Shown here: positions 16,914-24,572 of the stretch, piece by piece
Position numbering within the stretch: the stretch's first letter is position 1
Layout of the letters: each line of letters starts with the position of its first letter
Assembly (NCBI RefSeq): GCF_019967995.1
Contig: NZ_CP065377.1
Coordinates: forward strand, 1,364,001 to 1,428,000
DNA from: Faecalibacterium prausnitzii
GTDB lineage: Bacteria; Bacillota; Clostridia; Oscillospirales; Ruminococcaceae
Length of the DNA stretch: 64,000 nt
Reading direction: 5' to 3'
Made by a program: the position numbers and the translations under genes
Notes under the pieces: generated by a model
Database searches by the model: none
Told to the model about the DNA's origin: nothing
Seen by the model: the letters and a program-made list of their open reading frames with translations, nothing else

Positions 16914-17846
16914 ATGGGAAAGATCCTGGCCATTTGCACCAGCCCGAAGCGCGGCACCGTCAAGACCGAGGTGCCCGAAGCCACCCTGACCCCGGAATGG
17001 GGCATTGAGACCGACGCCCACGGCGGAAACTGGCACCGTCAGGTCAGCCTGCTCAGCGCCGAGAAGATCGAGAACTTCCGCAAGAAGATCTGGGTCGATT
17101 ACGGTGCCTTTGGCGAAAACCTCGTTGTGGAGGGGTTCGATTTCCGCAATCTGCCCGTCACCAGCCGCTTTCAGGTCGGTGAGGTCGTGCTGGAGATGAC
17201 CCAGATCGGCAAGGAATGCCACAACGACTGCGTCATCAAACAGCAGACCGGCGAGTGCATCATGCCCCACGAGGGCGTGTTCGCCCGTGTGCTCCACGGC
17301 GGCACGCTCCATGTGGGCGATGAAATGATCCTGCTGCCCCCGGAAGAAGACCCGCCGCTGCGCGCAGCCGTCATCACCCTGTCGGACAAAGGCGCCCGCG
17401 GCGAGCGGGAGGACAAGAGCGGCCCGCTCATCGTGGAGATGCTGACCGCCGCCGGGTACAAAGTGGAAGAGACCATGATCCTACCCGATGAGGCCAAGGC
17501 GCTGAAGGCCCAGCTCATCCGGCTGGCCGACGGCCGACAGGTGAACCTGATCTTGACCACCGGCGGCACCGGCTTCTCCCCGCGCGATATCACCCCAGAG
17601 GTCACCTATGCCGTGGCCACCCGCAGCGCCCCCGGCATCGCCGAGGCCATGCGGTACCACAGCCTGAGCATCACCCCGCGTGGGATGCTCAGCCGCGCAG
17701 CCAGCGTCCTGCGCGGCAAGACCCTCATCGTCAATCTGCCGGGCAGCCCCAAGGCCGTGCAGGAGAATCTGGAGTACATCCTGCCCAGCCTCGAACACGG
17801 CATCCGCATCGCTGCCGGGCTGGACGGCGAGTGTGCCCGGAAGTAA
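16914..17846 (+). CDS. MOSC domain fused to MogA/MoaB molybdopterin adenylyltransferase
   Basis: A 310-residue fusion. Residues 1-145 form a MOSC domain (AHGGNWHRQVSLLS, FGENLVVEGFD, GKECHNDCVI), a fold associated with sulfur or metal transfer on molybdenum cofactor. Residues about 155-305 are a MogA/MoaB domain (VITLSDKGARGEREDKSG, TTGGTGFSPRDITPEVT, LPGSPKAVQENL), which adenylylates molybdopterin before MoeA inserts the metal. Coupling adenylylation to a MOSC domain fits its place between moaA and modA. The ATG at 16914 has GGAGG 5 bases before it, and the longer upstream reading overlaps moaA without a site. Confidence 0.9.
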   Translation: MGKILAICTSPKRGTVKTEVPEATLTPEWGIETDAHGGNWHRQVSLLSAEKIENFRKKIWVDYGAFGENLVVEGFDFRNLPVTSRFQVGEVVLEMTQIGKECHNDCVIKQQTGECIMPHEGVFARVLHGGTLHVGDEMILLPPEEDPPLRAAVITLSDKGARGEREDKSGPLIVEMLTAAGYKVEETMILPDEAKALKAQLIRLADGRQVNLILTTGGTGFSPRDITPEVTYAVATRSAPGIAEAMRYHSLSITPRGMLSRAASVLRGKTLIVNLPGSPKAVQENLEYILPSLEHGIRIAAGLDGECARK

Positions 17847-17853
17847 TGCGGCC

Positions 17854-17886
17854 TTTACAGCCCCGCCCTGCGGGAGACGCTGTAAA
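17854..17886 (+). promoter_or_regulatory. Strong hairpin or operator before modA
   Basis: TTTACAGC at 17854-17861 and GCTGTAAA at 17879-17886 are perfect inverted copies. Inside them CCCGC (17862-17866) can pair with GCGGG (17870-17874), leaving an AGAC bulge. No T-run follows, so it is not a typical terminator. It may process or regulate the switch from cofactor genes to transporter genes, or bind a regulator. Confidence 0.4.
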
Positions 17887-17923
17887 CGATAACTCTATGG
17901 GAACAACAGAAGGAGAAATGACC

Positions 17924-18808
17924 ATGAATGCCCAGATCTCCCGCCGCGGCTTCCTGTGCGCTGCCGGCATCGCGTCCGCATCTGCTGCCCTGACCGCCTG
18001 CGGCGGCTCCAGCAGCTCCGTTTCCTCCGTGGCAGGCTCTGCCGCCGCCTCTTCGGAGGCTGCTTCGGGCGAGTCCGTCGAGCTGATCGTCTTCGCTGCA
18101 GCGTCCCTGACCGAGACGCTGAACGCCATCGCCGAGACCTATTCGGCGGAGAACTCCGGCGTGACCTTCCGCTTCAACTTCGACTCTTCCGGCACCCTGA
18201 AGACCCAGATCCAGGAGGGCGCAGACTGCGACCTGTTCCTTTCGGCAGGTCAGAAGCAGATGAACCAGCTGGACAGCACCGCTTCCGCTGAGGTGAACAC
18301 CGAGGGTCTGGATTTCGTGGACAGCGATTCCCGCGTGGATCTGCTGGAAAATAAGGTCGTCCTGTGCGTCCCCGAAAATGCCGACAAGGGCATCGACAGC
18401 TTCGATTCTCTGGCCGAGCACCTGAAGGCTGAGGACATTCTGTTCTGCATGGGCAACAGCGATGTGCCGGTGGGGCAGTACACCCAGAAGATCCTGGCCT
18501 ACTACGAGCTGGACGAAGCCGCTCTGGCTGCGGCCGGTGTCATCACCTACGGCTCCAACGTCAAGGAAGTCACCACTCAGGTCAGCGAGGCCAGCGTGGA
18601 TGCCGGTGTCGTCTACTGCACCGATGCCTTCAGCGCCGGTCTGAAGGTCGTGGATGAGGCCACGAAGGAGATGTGCGGTCAGGTCATCTACCCGGCTGCC
18701 GTCCTGAAGGCTTCCCCCAACGCCGTTGCTGCCCGGAAATTCCTGGAGTATCTGCAGACCTCTGCGGCAGGCGAAGTGTTCGAGAGCGTCGGCTTCACCG
18801 CACTGTAA
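17924..18808 (+). CDS. modA: ModA, molybdate ABC transporter substrate-binding lipoprotein
   Basis: A 294-residue periplasmic-binding-type protein. The N-terminus SRRGFLCAAGIASASAALTAC resembles a twin-arginine signal ending in a lipobox, with mature Cys near residue 25, followed by a Ser/Ala-rich linker. The ModA core begins with VFAAASLTETLNAIAE and continues with FNFDSSGTLKTQI, CDLFLSAGQKQM, GNSDVPVGQYTQ and DAGVVYCTDA, matching molybdate binders rather than tungstate-type TupA by pattern. AGGAG lies 8 bases before the ATG at 17924. An ATG at 17918 is too close. It is followed by modB after a 144-base gap containing a palindrome. Confidence 0.92.
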   Translation: MNAQISRRGFLCAAGIASASAALTACGGSSSSVSSVAGSAAASSEAASGESVELIVFAAASLTETLNAIAETYSAENSGVTFRFNFDSSGTLKTQIQEGADCDLFLSAGQKQMNQLDSTASAEVNTEGLDFVDSDSRVDLLENKVVLCVPENADKGIDSFDSLAEHLKAEDILFCMGNSDVPVGQYTQKILAYYELDEAALAAAGVITYGSNVKEVTTQVSEASVDAGVVYCTDAFSAGLKVVDEATKEMCGQVIYPAAVLKASPNAVAARKFLEYLQTSAAGEVFESVGFTAL

Positions 18809-18825
18809 ACCGCTCAATCTCGCAT

Positions 18826-18896
18826 TGGCTCGCCAGCTCCCCTGATAGGGGAGCCCTTGGCAGGCCGGGCAGGCTGTGACTGGCCGAAGGAGGTCC
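18826..18896. repeat. Palindromic intergenic repeat between modA and modB
   Basis: GCTCCCCT and AGGGGAGC flank a three-base centre at about 18837-18855, followed by a second GC-rich arm pair around GGCCGGGCAGG. It resembles short GC-rich interspersed palindromes common in these genomes. Transcription must pass through it to reach modB. Confidence 0.4.
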
Positions 18897-18952
18897 CGGA
18901 CGCCGGAAACAGCAGGGCCCTGCTGTGAGACGAAATAGGGAGGTGAAAGCAA

Positions 18953-19627
18953 GTGGACTGGTATCCTTTATGGAACAGCCTGCGCATTGCGCTCATCAGC
19001 TGCGCAGCGGTGTTCTTCCTCGGCATTTTTGCCGCCTATTATATCGCAAAGCTGCCCCGTGTGCTCAAAGGTGTGCTGGACGTGGTGCTCACCCTGCCCA
19101 TGGTCCTGCCGCCCACGGTCGTGGGTTATTTCCTGCTGCTGCTGTTCGGTGCCAAGCGGCCGCTGGGCCTCTTCTTTCTGGAGCATTTCGGCGTCAAGCT
19201 GGTCATGAACTGGTACAGCGCCATCTTTGCCTCCATCGTGGTGGCCTTCCCGCTGATGTACCGCACGGCCCGCGGCGCGTTCGAGAGCTTCGACGAGACG
19301 CTGGCCTGGTCTGCGCAGACGCTGGGACTTTCCAACACCTGGATCTTCTGGCGGGTGCGGATGCCCTATTGCCGTCAGGGCATCCTGGCCGGAACGGTGC
19401 TGGCCTTTGCCCGCGCGCTGGGCGAGTACGGCGCGACCAGCATGATCGCAGGCTACACTCCCGGCAAAACGGCCACCATCGCCACCACGGTGTATCAGCT
19501 CTGGCGCACCAACGATGAGAGGGGGGCGATGCAGTGGGTGCTGGTGGACATCGTCATCTCGGCAGTGGTGCTGTTGGCGGTCAACCTGCTGGAACGCAAA
19601 CAGAAGCAGGGAGGGAAGCGCACATGA
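18953..19627 (+). CDS. modB: ModB, molybdate ABC transporter permease
   Basis: A 224-residue inner-membrane permease with about five hydrophobic segments. It carries the EAA-loop signature of ABC importers, seen as TLGLSNTWIFWRVRMPYC followed by GTVLAFARALGEYGAT, which is characteristic of ModB/CysT permeases. It forms the membrane channel with ModA and ModC. The start is GTG, with GGGAGGTG 7-8 bases upstream. Its stop overlaps the modC start in an ATGA arrangement. Confidence 0.93.
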   Translation: MDWYPLWNSLRIALISCAAVFFLGIFAAYYIAKLPRVLKGVLDVVLTLPMVLPPTVVGYFLLLLFGAKRPLGLFFLEHFGVKLVMNWYSAIFASIVVAFPLMYRTARGAFESFDETLAWSAQTLGLSNTWIFWRVRMPYCRQGILAGTVLAFARALGEYGATSMIAGYTPGKTATIATTVYQLWRTNDERGAMQWVLVDIVISAVVLLAVNLLERKQKQGGKRT

Positions 19628-20670
19628 GTTTGGACGTCAAGATCACCAAACGGTTCGACGGCTTCACCCTTCGCACGGAGTTCACAGCGGGCAATACCAC
19701 CGCCGCCATCCTCGGCGCATCCGGCTGCGGCAAAAGCATGACCCTGCGCTGCATTGCGGGCATCGTCAGACCCGACAGCGGCCGCATCGTGCTGGACGGC
19801 CGTGTCCTGTTCGACAGCGAACAGGGCATCGACCTGCCCCCGCAGCAGAGGAACGTGGGCCTGCTGTTCCAGAACTACGCGCTGTTCCCGAATATGACGG
19901 TGGAGCAGAACATCCTCTGCGCGCTGAAAAAGGAGAAGGACCCCGCCGCCCGCAAGGCGGCCTGTGCGGAGGCCCTGCGCGCCATGCGGCTGGAGAAACT
20001 GGCCCACCGCCTGCCCAGTGAGCTTTCGGGCGGGCAGCAGCAGCGCGCTGCGCTGGCCCGCATCCTGGCAGGCAAGCCCCGTATCCTGATGCTGGACGAG
20101 CCGTTCAGCGCACTGGACAGCTACCTCCGCGAGGAAGTGGAGGGCGAAGTGGGCAGCCTGCTGGCCGGGTTTGACGGCACGGCCCTGCTCGTGACCCACA
20201 ACCGCGACGAGGCCTACCGTCTCTGCCGCGAGATGATCGTCATGGACGGCGGCGAGGTGCTGCGGGCCGGCACGACCAGAGAGGTCTTTGCAGACCCCCG
20301 CCGCCTGACCGCCGCCCGCCTGACCGGCTGCAAGAACATCCTGCCCTGCGTCCGGGTGGACGCGCACCGGGTGCATCTCACCGGCTGGGAGCAGGAGCTT
20401 GCCGTGGCGCTCCCGGTGCCGGAAAACTGCACCGCCGTGGGCATCCGTGCCCATGACCTCGTGCCCGCCGCAGCGGACAGCGACAACCGGCTGCCGGTGC
20501 GTGTGGGCGCTTCGAGCGAGAATCCGTTCGACTGGAATGTCATCTGCACCTCGGTGGATGGCAGCGCAAAGTTGTGGTGGAAGGTCTCCAAAACGACGCT
20601 TTCTTCACCCCTGCCGGAGACCCCGGCCTTCCTCCGGGCGGCGCCGGAAAACATCATGCCGCTGGTATAA
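19624..20670 (+). CDS. modC: ModC, molybdate ABC transporter ATP-binding protein
   Basis: A 348-residue ATPase of the molybdate importer. Walker A is GASGCGKS (about residues 31-38), the Q-loop FQNYALF, the signature LSGGQQQR, Walker B ILMLDEP, and the switch VTHNRDEAYR. A C-terminal extension of roughly 110 residues corresponds to the regulatory (TOBE/MOP-like) part, though the typical MOP sequence is only loosely recognisable. It overlaps modB by four bases. The gene ends just before a strong bidirectional terminator that closes the whole molybdenum island. Confidence 0.92.
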   Translation: MSLDVKITKRFDGFTLRTEFTAGNTTAAILGASGCGKSMTLRCIAGIVRPDSGRIVLDGRVLFDSEQGIDLPPQQRNVGLLFQNYALFPNMTVEQNILCALKKEKDPAARKAACAEALRAMRLEKLAHRLPSELSGGQQQRAALARILAGKPRILMLDEPFSALDSYLREEVEGEVGSLLAGFDGTALLVTHNRDEAYRLCREMIVMDGGEVLRAGTTREVFADPRRLTAARLTGCKNILPCVRVDAHRVHLTGWEQELAVALPVPENCTAVGIRAHDLVPAAADSDNRLPVRVGASSENPFDWNVICTSVDGSAKLWWKVSKTTLSSPLPETPAFLRAAPENIMPLV

Positions 20671-20679
20671 TGGAAAACA

Positions 20680-20722
20680 AAAAAGGAACCGCTGTGCGTT
20701 CGAAACACAGCGGTTCCTTTTT
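20680..20722. terminator. Bidirectional intrinsic terminator after modC
   Basis: Perfect 17-bp stem (20680-20696 with 20706-20722), A-run on the left and T-run on the right, between convergent modC and the efflux-carrier gene. Confidence 0.93.
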
Positions 20723-20732
20723 GTATCGCGTG

Positions 20733-21665
20733 TTACATCAGCGCCGTCAGCACCAGTGCGCACAGGGGCAGGGTGACGATGCTGAGCAGGGTGGTGAGGA
20801 CCACGCATCCGGCAGCGAACTGCTCATCGTGGCCGAACTGAACGGCGAACACCGAGGTGATCGCGGCGGCAGGGCAGCACTCCAACAGCAGCACCACCTG
20901 TGCGCTCATGCCGAAGCGCAGCAGACCCAGCGCCGCAAAGGCCGCCAGACACACTGCCGGGATGACCAGCATCCGCAGTCCGGCCAGTTTCCAGATGTGT
21001 CGGTCGCAGACAATCTGCTTCAGGTCGCCTGTGGCGATGAGGATGCCGGTGATGAGCATGGAAAGCGGGGTGTTCATGTTGCTCAGCAGTTCCAGCGGCT
21101 GGGCGATGAGGGCGGGCACCGGGATCTGCAGCAGGTAGACGGCGAGGCCCACCACCATCGCATACAGCACCGGGGTGCGCAGCAGGCTGCGGGCCACTTC
21201 CTTCGGGCTGGAACTGCCGCTGACCATGCCGTAGCCCATGGTCCAGAGCAGGATATTGAACACGGTCACGTAGGCGCTGGCGTAGAGCAGCCCCTCCGAC
21301 CCAAACAGCGCCGAAATGAGCGGGAAGCCCATATAGGCTGCGTTGGAGAAGACCGATGCGAACCGGAAGATGGGGGCCCGGCGGTCTTTCTGCCGGGCGG
21401 TCAGGGCCAGCGTCAGCACAGTGCCGATGAGGATGGCCAGAACGCTCAGCCCGAACGCGGCCAGCAGGTTGTGCAGGATCTCCTCGCTGAAGTCCATCAT
21501 ATAGGAGTGGACGATCATGGCCGGAACGACCAGGTAGACCAGCAGGTTCGAGAGAGTCTGCCGCCCTTCCGGCTTCAGCACACCGGTCTTGATGGCGGCC
21601 GCGCCTGCCCCGATGAGCAAAAACAACACGATGACCTGCTGTGCGCAGATAAGTGCCAGTTCCAT
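20733..21665 (-). CDS. AEC (auxin efflux carrier) family transporter
   Basis: A 310-residue membrane protein with about ten hydrophobic segments arranged as two inverted halves, the fold of the AEC family. The N-terminal IGAGAAAIKTGVL and VVPAMIVHSY, the central FSNAAYMGFPL, and the C-terminal LECCPAAAITSVFA are typical. Bacterial members export or import small organic acids such as malate; the substrate here is unknown. The ATG at 21665 has a CCTCC-complement binding site about 9 bases upstream. The longer reading frame runs into a repeat and is rejected. It is probably monocistronic. Confidence 0.88.
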   Translation of the reverse strand: MELALICAQQVIVLFLLIGAGAAAIKTGVLKPEGRQTLSNLLVYLVVPAMIVHSYMMDFSEEILHNLLAAFGLSVLAILIGTVLTLALTARQKDRRAPIFRFASVFSNAAYMGFPLISALFGSEGLLYASAYVTVFNILLWTMGYGMVSGSSSPKEVARSLLRTPVLYAMVVGLAVYLLQIPVPALIAQPLELLSNMNTPLSMLITGILIATGDLKQIVCDRHIWKLAGLRMLVIPAVCLAAFAALGLLRFGMSAQVVLLLECCPAAAITSVFAVQFGHDEQFAAGCVVLTTLLSIVTLPLCALVLTALM

Positions 21666-21751
21666 TTTCAAATTCCTCCCAGCTTCATAAATACAAGCAT
21701 GAATACAAGAAAGATATAGCACAAAACAGGGGATTTGGCAAGAGAAAAAAT

Positions 21752-21838
21752 GAAACCCTCGCCGGTTCGCTTTTGCTCGCGACCTCGCCCCTTGGGAGAG
21801 GTGGCATTGCAAAGCAATGACGGAGAGGGTCTCTTTCA
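21752..21838. repeat. Interspersed palindromic repeat, copy B
   Basis: CCTCGCC-type arms, then GGGAGAGGTGGCATT, GCAAAG and CAATGACGGAGAGG. The right half shares GGAGAGGTGkCA and ATGACGGA with the element at 24448-24530. It lies directly 3' of the nucleoid-protein gene and overlaps its stop region. Confidence 0.55.
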
Positions 21839-22825
21839 CAAAATCACATTCTTGATGAGCAGCGAGACGCTGCCGTCGGGGTCATGGAGGAACTCCACTT
21901 CCGACTCGGAGGACAGGATCTCGGTGGGGATCTTCACCTCGATGCCGCTGGCGGTGTGGATGCTGCGGCTCTCCATCCGGCGGATGCGGGCGGGCGTCAC
22001 GGTGACAGGCTGCTCGAACTGCTCGATGACATCGCTCTTCTCCACGTAGTCGTCAAAGGGGACAGCGGCCAGCGGGTATTCCTCGGCCAGCTGGCGGCGC
22101 ACCTGCTCCACCGAGACCTGGTTGTCGTTGTCGGCGGCCTGGTTCGCAATGAGCATGGCGACCTGTGCCTCGGCGTGGGGTTCGTCCTGGTAGGCGTCCA
22201 TCACGGCCTGCGCAGCGGCTTCCTGGATGGCTTTCAGCTTTTTCTTTTCCGGTTCGGCCTGAGTGTACTGGAACACGACCGTAGAAAGGTAAAATTCCTT
22301 GTGGCCGTCGATGTCGTACTTCTTTTCCAGCAGGCGCATGGAGTAGTCCTGCAGGTTGACGAGCGCACCCTCTTCCACCTTGCCGCTCTGGGTCGGCAGG
22401 CAGGCCCGCTGCTGGATGATGGAGTTGACCGGGGCACCCTCCACAGTCTCGGTGTAGTGGGTGTAGCCGTTCTTGTAGTTCAGCTTGAGGATGCCCAGCC
22501 ACGGGGTACCGTCGCGGGTGAAATCCACCACGGCCAGGTCGGCACCGGGGATGGTGGTGTGGGCGTGCATGTAATCGAACAGCACCCCCGCGATGCGGCA
22601 GGACAGGTCCACGAAGTCCTGGTTGTGCTCCAGCTCGTTTTTGAAGGCCGAGTCCGGCAGGGGGCGGCACTGACGGATGTCGTCACTGGCCAGCAGCTTT
22701 TCGATGTGGTTCTGCAAATAGGCCGTTTTTTCGGCGGTAGGCTCCATGCAGCTGCCGCTGAGCACCGGGGCGTCGAGGGTGGTGTCCAGCACATGCAGGA
22801 TGGCCTGATGAATGATGATCTCCAT
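21836..22825 (-). CDS. Nucleoid-associated protein, NdpA/YejK-like
   Basis: A 329-residue protein of the 37-kDa nucleoid-associated family (PF04245). Matching features are the N-terminal IIHQAILHVLD, ADLAVVDFTRDGTPWLGILKLNYKNGYTH and a charged C-terminal half with EYPLAAVPFDDYVEKS. The family binds nucleoid DNA, but its exact task is not established. The ATG at 22825 is chosen because GAGGTA lies 7 bases upstream and the protein then begins at the conserved strand. It is flanked by an extended -10 promoter and followed by an interspersed repeat. Confidence 0.8.
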   Translation of the reverse strand: MEIIIHQAILHVLDTTLDAPVLSGSCMEPTAEKTAYLQNHIEKLLASDDIRQCRPLPDSAFKNELEHNQDFVDLSCRIAGVLFDYMHAHTTIPGADLAVVDFTRDGTPWLGILKLNYKNGYTHYTETVEGAPVNSIIQQRACLPTQSGKVEEGALVNLQDYSMRLLEKKYDIDGHKEFYLSTVVFQYTQAEPEKKKLKAIQEAAAQAVMDAYQDEPHAEAQVAMLIANQAADNDNQVSVEQVRRQLAEEYPLAAVPFDDYVEKSDVIEQFEQPVTVTPARIRRMESRSIHTASGIEVKIPTEILSSESEVEFLHDPDGSVSLLIKNVIL

Positions 22826-22867
22826 GGGGATACCTCGTTTCAAAGGATGATTTCCGGATTCTGCTCC

Positions 22868-22873
22868 AGTATA
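22868..22873 (-). promoter_or_regulatory. Extended -10 promoter of the nucleoid-protein gene
   Basis: Minus-strand TGGTATACT, an extended -10 element. No clear -35. It lies about 45 bases upstream of the start codon. Confidence 0.5.
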
Positions 22874-22928
22874 CCACAACCCACCCCGGATTGCGAGAGG
22901 AAAACCTGCTTGTCTCATGGAAACCAAT

Positions 22929-22957
22929 TTTACAAAAAGAGCCGTAAGTGGTATTAT
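22929..22957 (+). promoter_or_regulatory. Promoter of the pentapeptide-repeat gene
   Basis: TTTACA at 22929-22934 and TATTAT at 22952-22957, 17 bp apart. Each differs from consensus at one base. It leaves a leader of about 125 bases with a small ATGGGG/CCCCAT hairpin. Confidence 0.75.
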
Positions 22958-23088
22958 AAATAAATCACACCCGCCGCTACGGCGATGGGGCAGCCCCATG
23001 GTACACCGGGAATCTTGAAGCCACCTGGCGGGATGTGCTGGAGGGCTGTACATCCTTGCTGGAAGAACTGCGCGGATAGGAGAATTTC

Positions 23089-23676
23089 ATGAAAGAACGT
23101 TATTGTGAGGGGGAGCGGTTTGCCGACCTGTCGTTTGTCGAGGAGACTTTTGAGGACTGCGATTTTACCGACTGCGTATTTGTGGACTGCGTGTTTACAA
23201 AGTGCGAACTGGACCACACCACACTGAACGAGTGCAAATTTGTGCGGTGTGAGATCACGGGGCTGCGCAGCACCCATTCCTCAGTGCAGTCGCTGGATTT
23301 TGAGGACTGCCGCCTGAATGAGATCGAGTGGGCACCCCTGATGTCCAATGGCGCGTTCCCGGACCCCATCCACACGCTGAAGGGATGCAGCCTGAAATAT
23401 AACACCTTTACGGAGATGAATTTCAACCGCTTCAACTTTTCGGACGGGAACGAGATCGTCGGCTCGATGTTTGCCAAATGTGAGATGCAGCTGGTCAAGT
23501 TCAAGGGCACAGAGCTTCACGAAACGGAGTTTTACCAGTGCGACCTGCGCAAGGCGGATTTCCGGGATGCCATCGGATATAAGGTGGATATTCTGGGCAG
23601 CCGCCTGAAAGATGCAAGATTTTCACTGCCGGAAGCCGTGAATCTGCTGGCTGACCTGAAGATCAAGCTGTCCTGA
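23089..23676 (+). CDS. Pentapeptide-repeat protein
   Basis: A 195-residue protein built from A(D/N)LxF-like five-residue repeats. Examples are FEDCDFTDCVFVDCVFTKC near residues 20-38 and CDLRKADFRDA near 150-160, with Phe or Leu at every fifth position predicting a right-handed beta-helix. It has no signal peptide or membrane segment. Size and repeat layout are loosely like the Qnr/MfpA group that mimics DNA and protects gyrase, but many pentapeptide proteins have other or unknown roles, so no resistance function is claimed. It is preceded by its own near-consensus promoter and TAGGAGA binding site, and is monocistronic. Confidence 0.82.
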   Translation: MKERYCEGERFADLSFVEETFEDCDFTDCVFVDCVFTKCELDHTTLNECKFVRCEITGLRSTHSSVQSLDFEDCRLNEIEWAPLMSNGAFPDPIHTLKGCSLKYNTFTEMNFNRFNFSDGNEIVGSMFAKCEMQLVKFKGTELHETEFYQCDLRKADFRDAIGYKVDILGSRLKDARFSLPEAVNLLADLKIKLS

Positions 23677-23783
23677 ACAGGGGCGGGCAAGGGGCAATTA
23701 CCGCTGTCTCGATTTGCGGCTTCTGTACAGATGCTGTAAATCTTGAAAGCGGAGCGCTTCTGTTCATAGGGGAAACAAAGAAA

Positions 23784-23819
23784 AAAAGAACCAGCCGAAC
23801 ATGTTCGGCTGGTTCTTTT
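23784..23819 (-). terminator. Terminator after tRNA-Gln
   Basis: Perfect palindrome AAAAGAACCAGCCGAACA with its complement, 36 bases. On the minus strand it is followed by a T-rich run, ending the tRNA transcript directly after CCA. Confidence 0.88.
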
Positions 23820-23892
23820 GGTTGGGGATGAGAGAATCGAACTCCCACAAGTAGAGTCAGAGTCTACCGCACTACCACTATGCAAATCCCCA
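23819..23892 (-). tRNA. tRNA-Gln (anticodon CUG)
   Basis: On the minus strand a 74-nt cloverleaf can be drawn. The acceptor is TGGGGAT with ATCCCCA, the discriminator A, and CCA is encoded. The D arm is GCAT/GTGC, the anticodon stem GTAGA/TCTAC with loop CTCTGAC, giving anticodon CTG for CAG codons. The T arm is GGGAG/CTCTC with loop TTCGATT. The weak first pair U1-A72 is typical of tRNA-Gln. A consensus promoter lies about 45 bases upstream and a terminator follows immediately, so it is a single-gene unit. Confidence 0.92.
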
Positions 23893-23936
23893 AGATTTGC
23901 TTTGTTGTTTGGCTCGTGAGCCGCTCAACGTGTGCT

Positions 23937-23965
23937 ATTATACGGGAAAAACCCGGAGTTGTCAA
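23937..23965 (-). promoter_or_regulatory. Perfect consensus promoter of tRNA-Gln
   Basis: On the minus strand TTGACA (23960-23965), 17 bp, TATAAT (23937-23942). Both hexamers are exact. Confidence 0.95.
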
Positions 23966-24168
23966 GCACTTTTTCAAACTTTTTTGCAAAATCTTGAAAA
24001 AAGACGGTCTTTCGCGGAACATTTTGAAACGTCAGAGCAATGGGGCAGAGTCGTCGGGGAGGTAGACGATTTTTTATGGCGGGACTCCATCAACCGTCAT
24101 CCTTCTCACTTTCTTTGCATATACTGGAAATCAGTAGAAGCAAAGATGCACAAAGAGGAGGAACCACG

Positions 24169-24453
24169 ATGGCACAGTCTGCGCAAAAAGAAAAAACCTT
24201 GTTGTCCGACCGCATCCCGCGGGATACGGAACATGAACGCTACCACCCGGAACTGGAAGAGGAACTGAAAGAGTGCCTGTTCTGCCTGCGCCAGAACGAG
24301 ATGATGTTTGACCTGGAGGTGGACACCGACCTCATCGAACAGCACATCTACGAGCGGCAGGCTCTGCTGTGCCGCTACCGCTATCTGCTGGCTCAGGCGC
24401 GGGAGCTTGGCCTGCATACTATTTTGCAGAAATATCAGCCGATGGGAGGATGA
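24169..24453 (+). CDS. DUF2508 family (YaaL-like) protein
   Basis: A 94-residue, charged, probably helical protein. The pattern LKECLFCLRQNEMMFDLEVD, then DLIEQHIYERQALLCRYRYLLAQARELGL, fits DUF2508, a Firmicute family that includes B. subtilis YaaL and has no known function. It starts at an ATG preceded by GAGGAGGAA about 5 bases upstream. Longer in-frame upstream ATGs exist but have no binding site. It stands alone between tRNA-Gln and a repeat element; recR, often nearby in other species, is not here. Confidence 0.72.
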   Translation: MAQSAQKEKTLLSDRIPRDTEHERYHPELEEELKECLFCLRQNEMMFDLEVDTDLIEQHIYERQALLCRYRYLLAQARELGLHTILQKYQPMGG

Positions 24454-24530
24454 ACCCTCTCCCGAAGAGGCGAAGTCTGTGGAATGCCAAAGCCTCTCCT
24501 ACAAGGAGAGGTGTCACCGAAGATGACGGA
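24448..24530. repeat. Interspersed palindromic repeat, copy C
   Basis: CCTCTCC-TACAA-GGAGAGG palindrome followed by TGTCACCGAAGATGACGGACAGG. The segment aligns with copy B at 21752-21838 (shared GGAGAGGTGkCA and ATGACGGA). Flanked by non-coding DNA. Confidence 0.55.
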
Positions 24531-24545
24531 CAGGTTGTACGAAGA

Positions 24546-24572
24546 ACAGCCTATCCTCCAAGAATAGGCTGT
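24546..24572 (-). terminator. Hairpin at the end of the RmlD-like gene
   Basis: ACAGCCTAT (24546-24554) pairs with ATAGGCTGT (24564-24572) with a 9-base loop. On the minus strand it begins within the stop codon and is followed by TTCTTCG, a poor T-run, so termination may be partial. Confidence 0.5.

Noticed and set aside
23089..23676. Calling the pentapeptide-repeat protein a quinolone-resistance gene
   Set aside because: The repeats alone do not define Qnr; no dimerisation tail or loops could be recognised.
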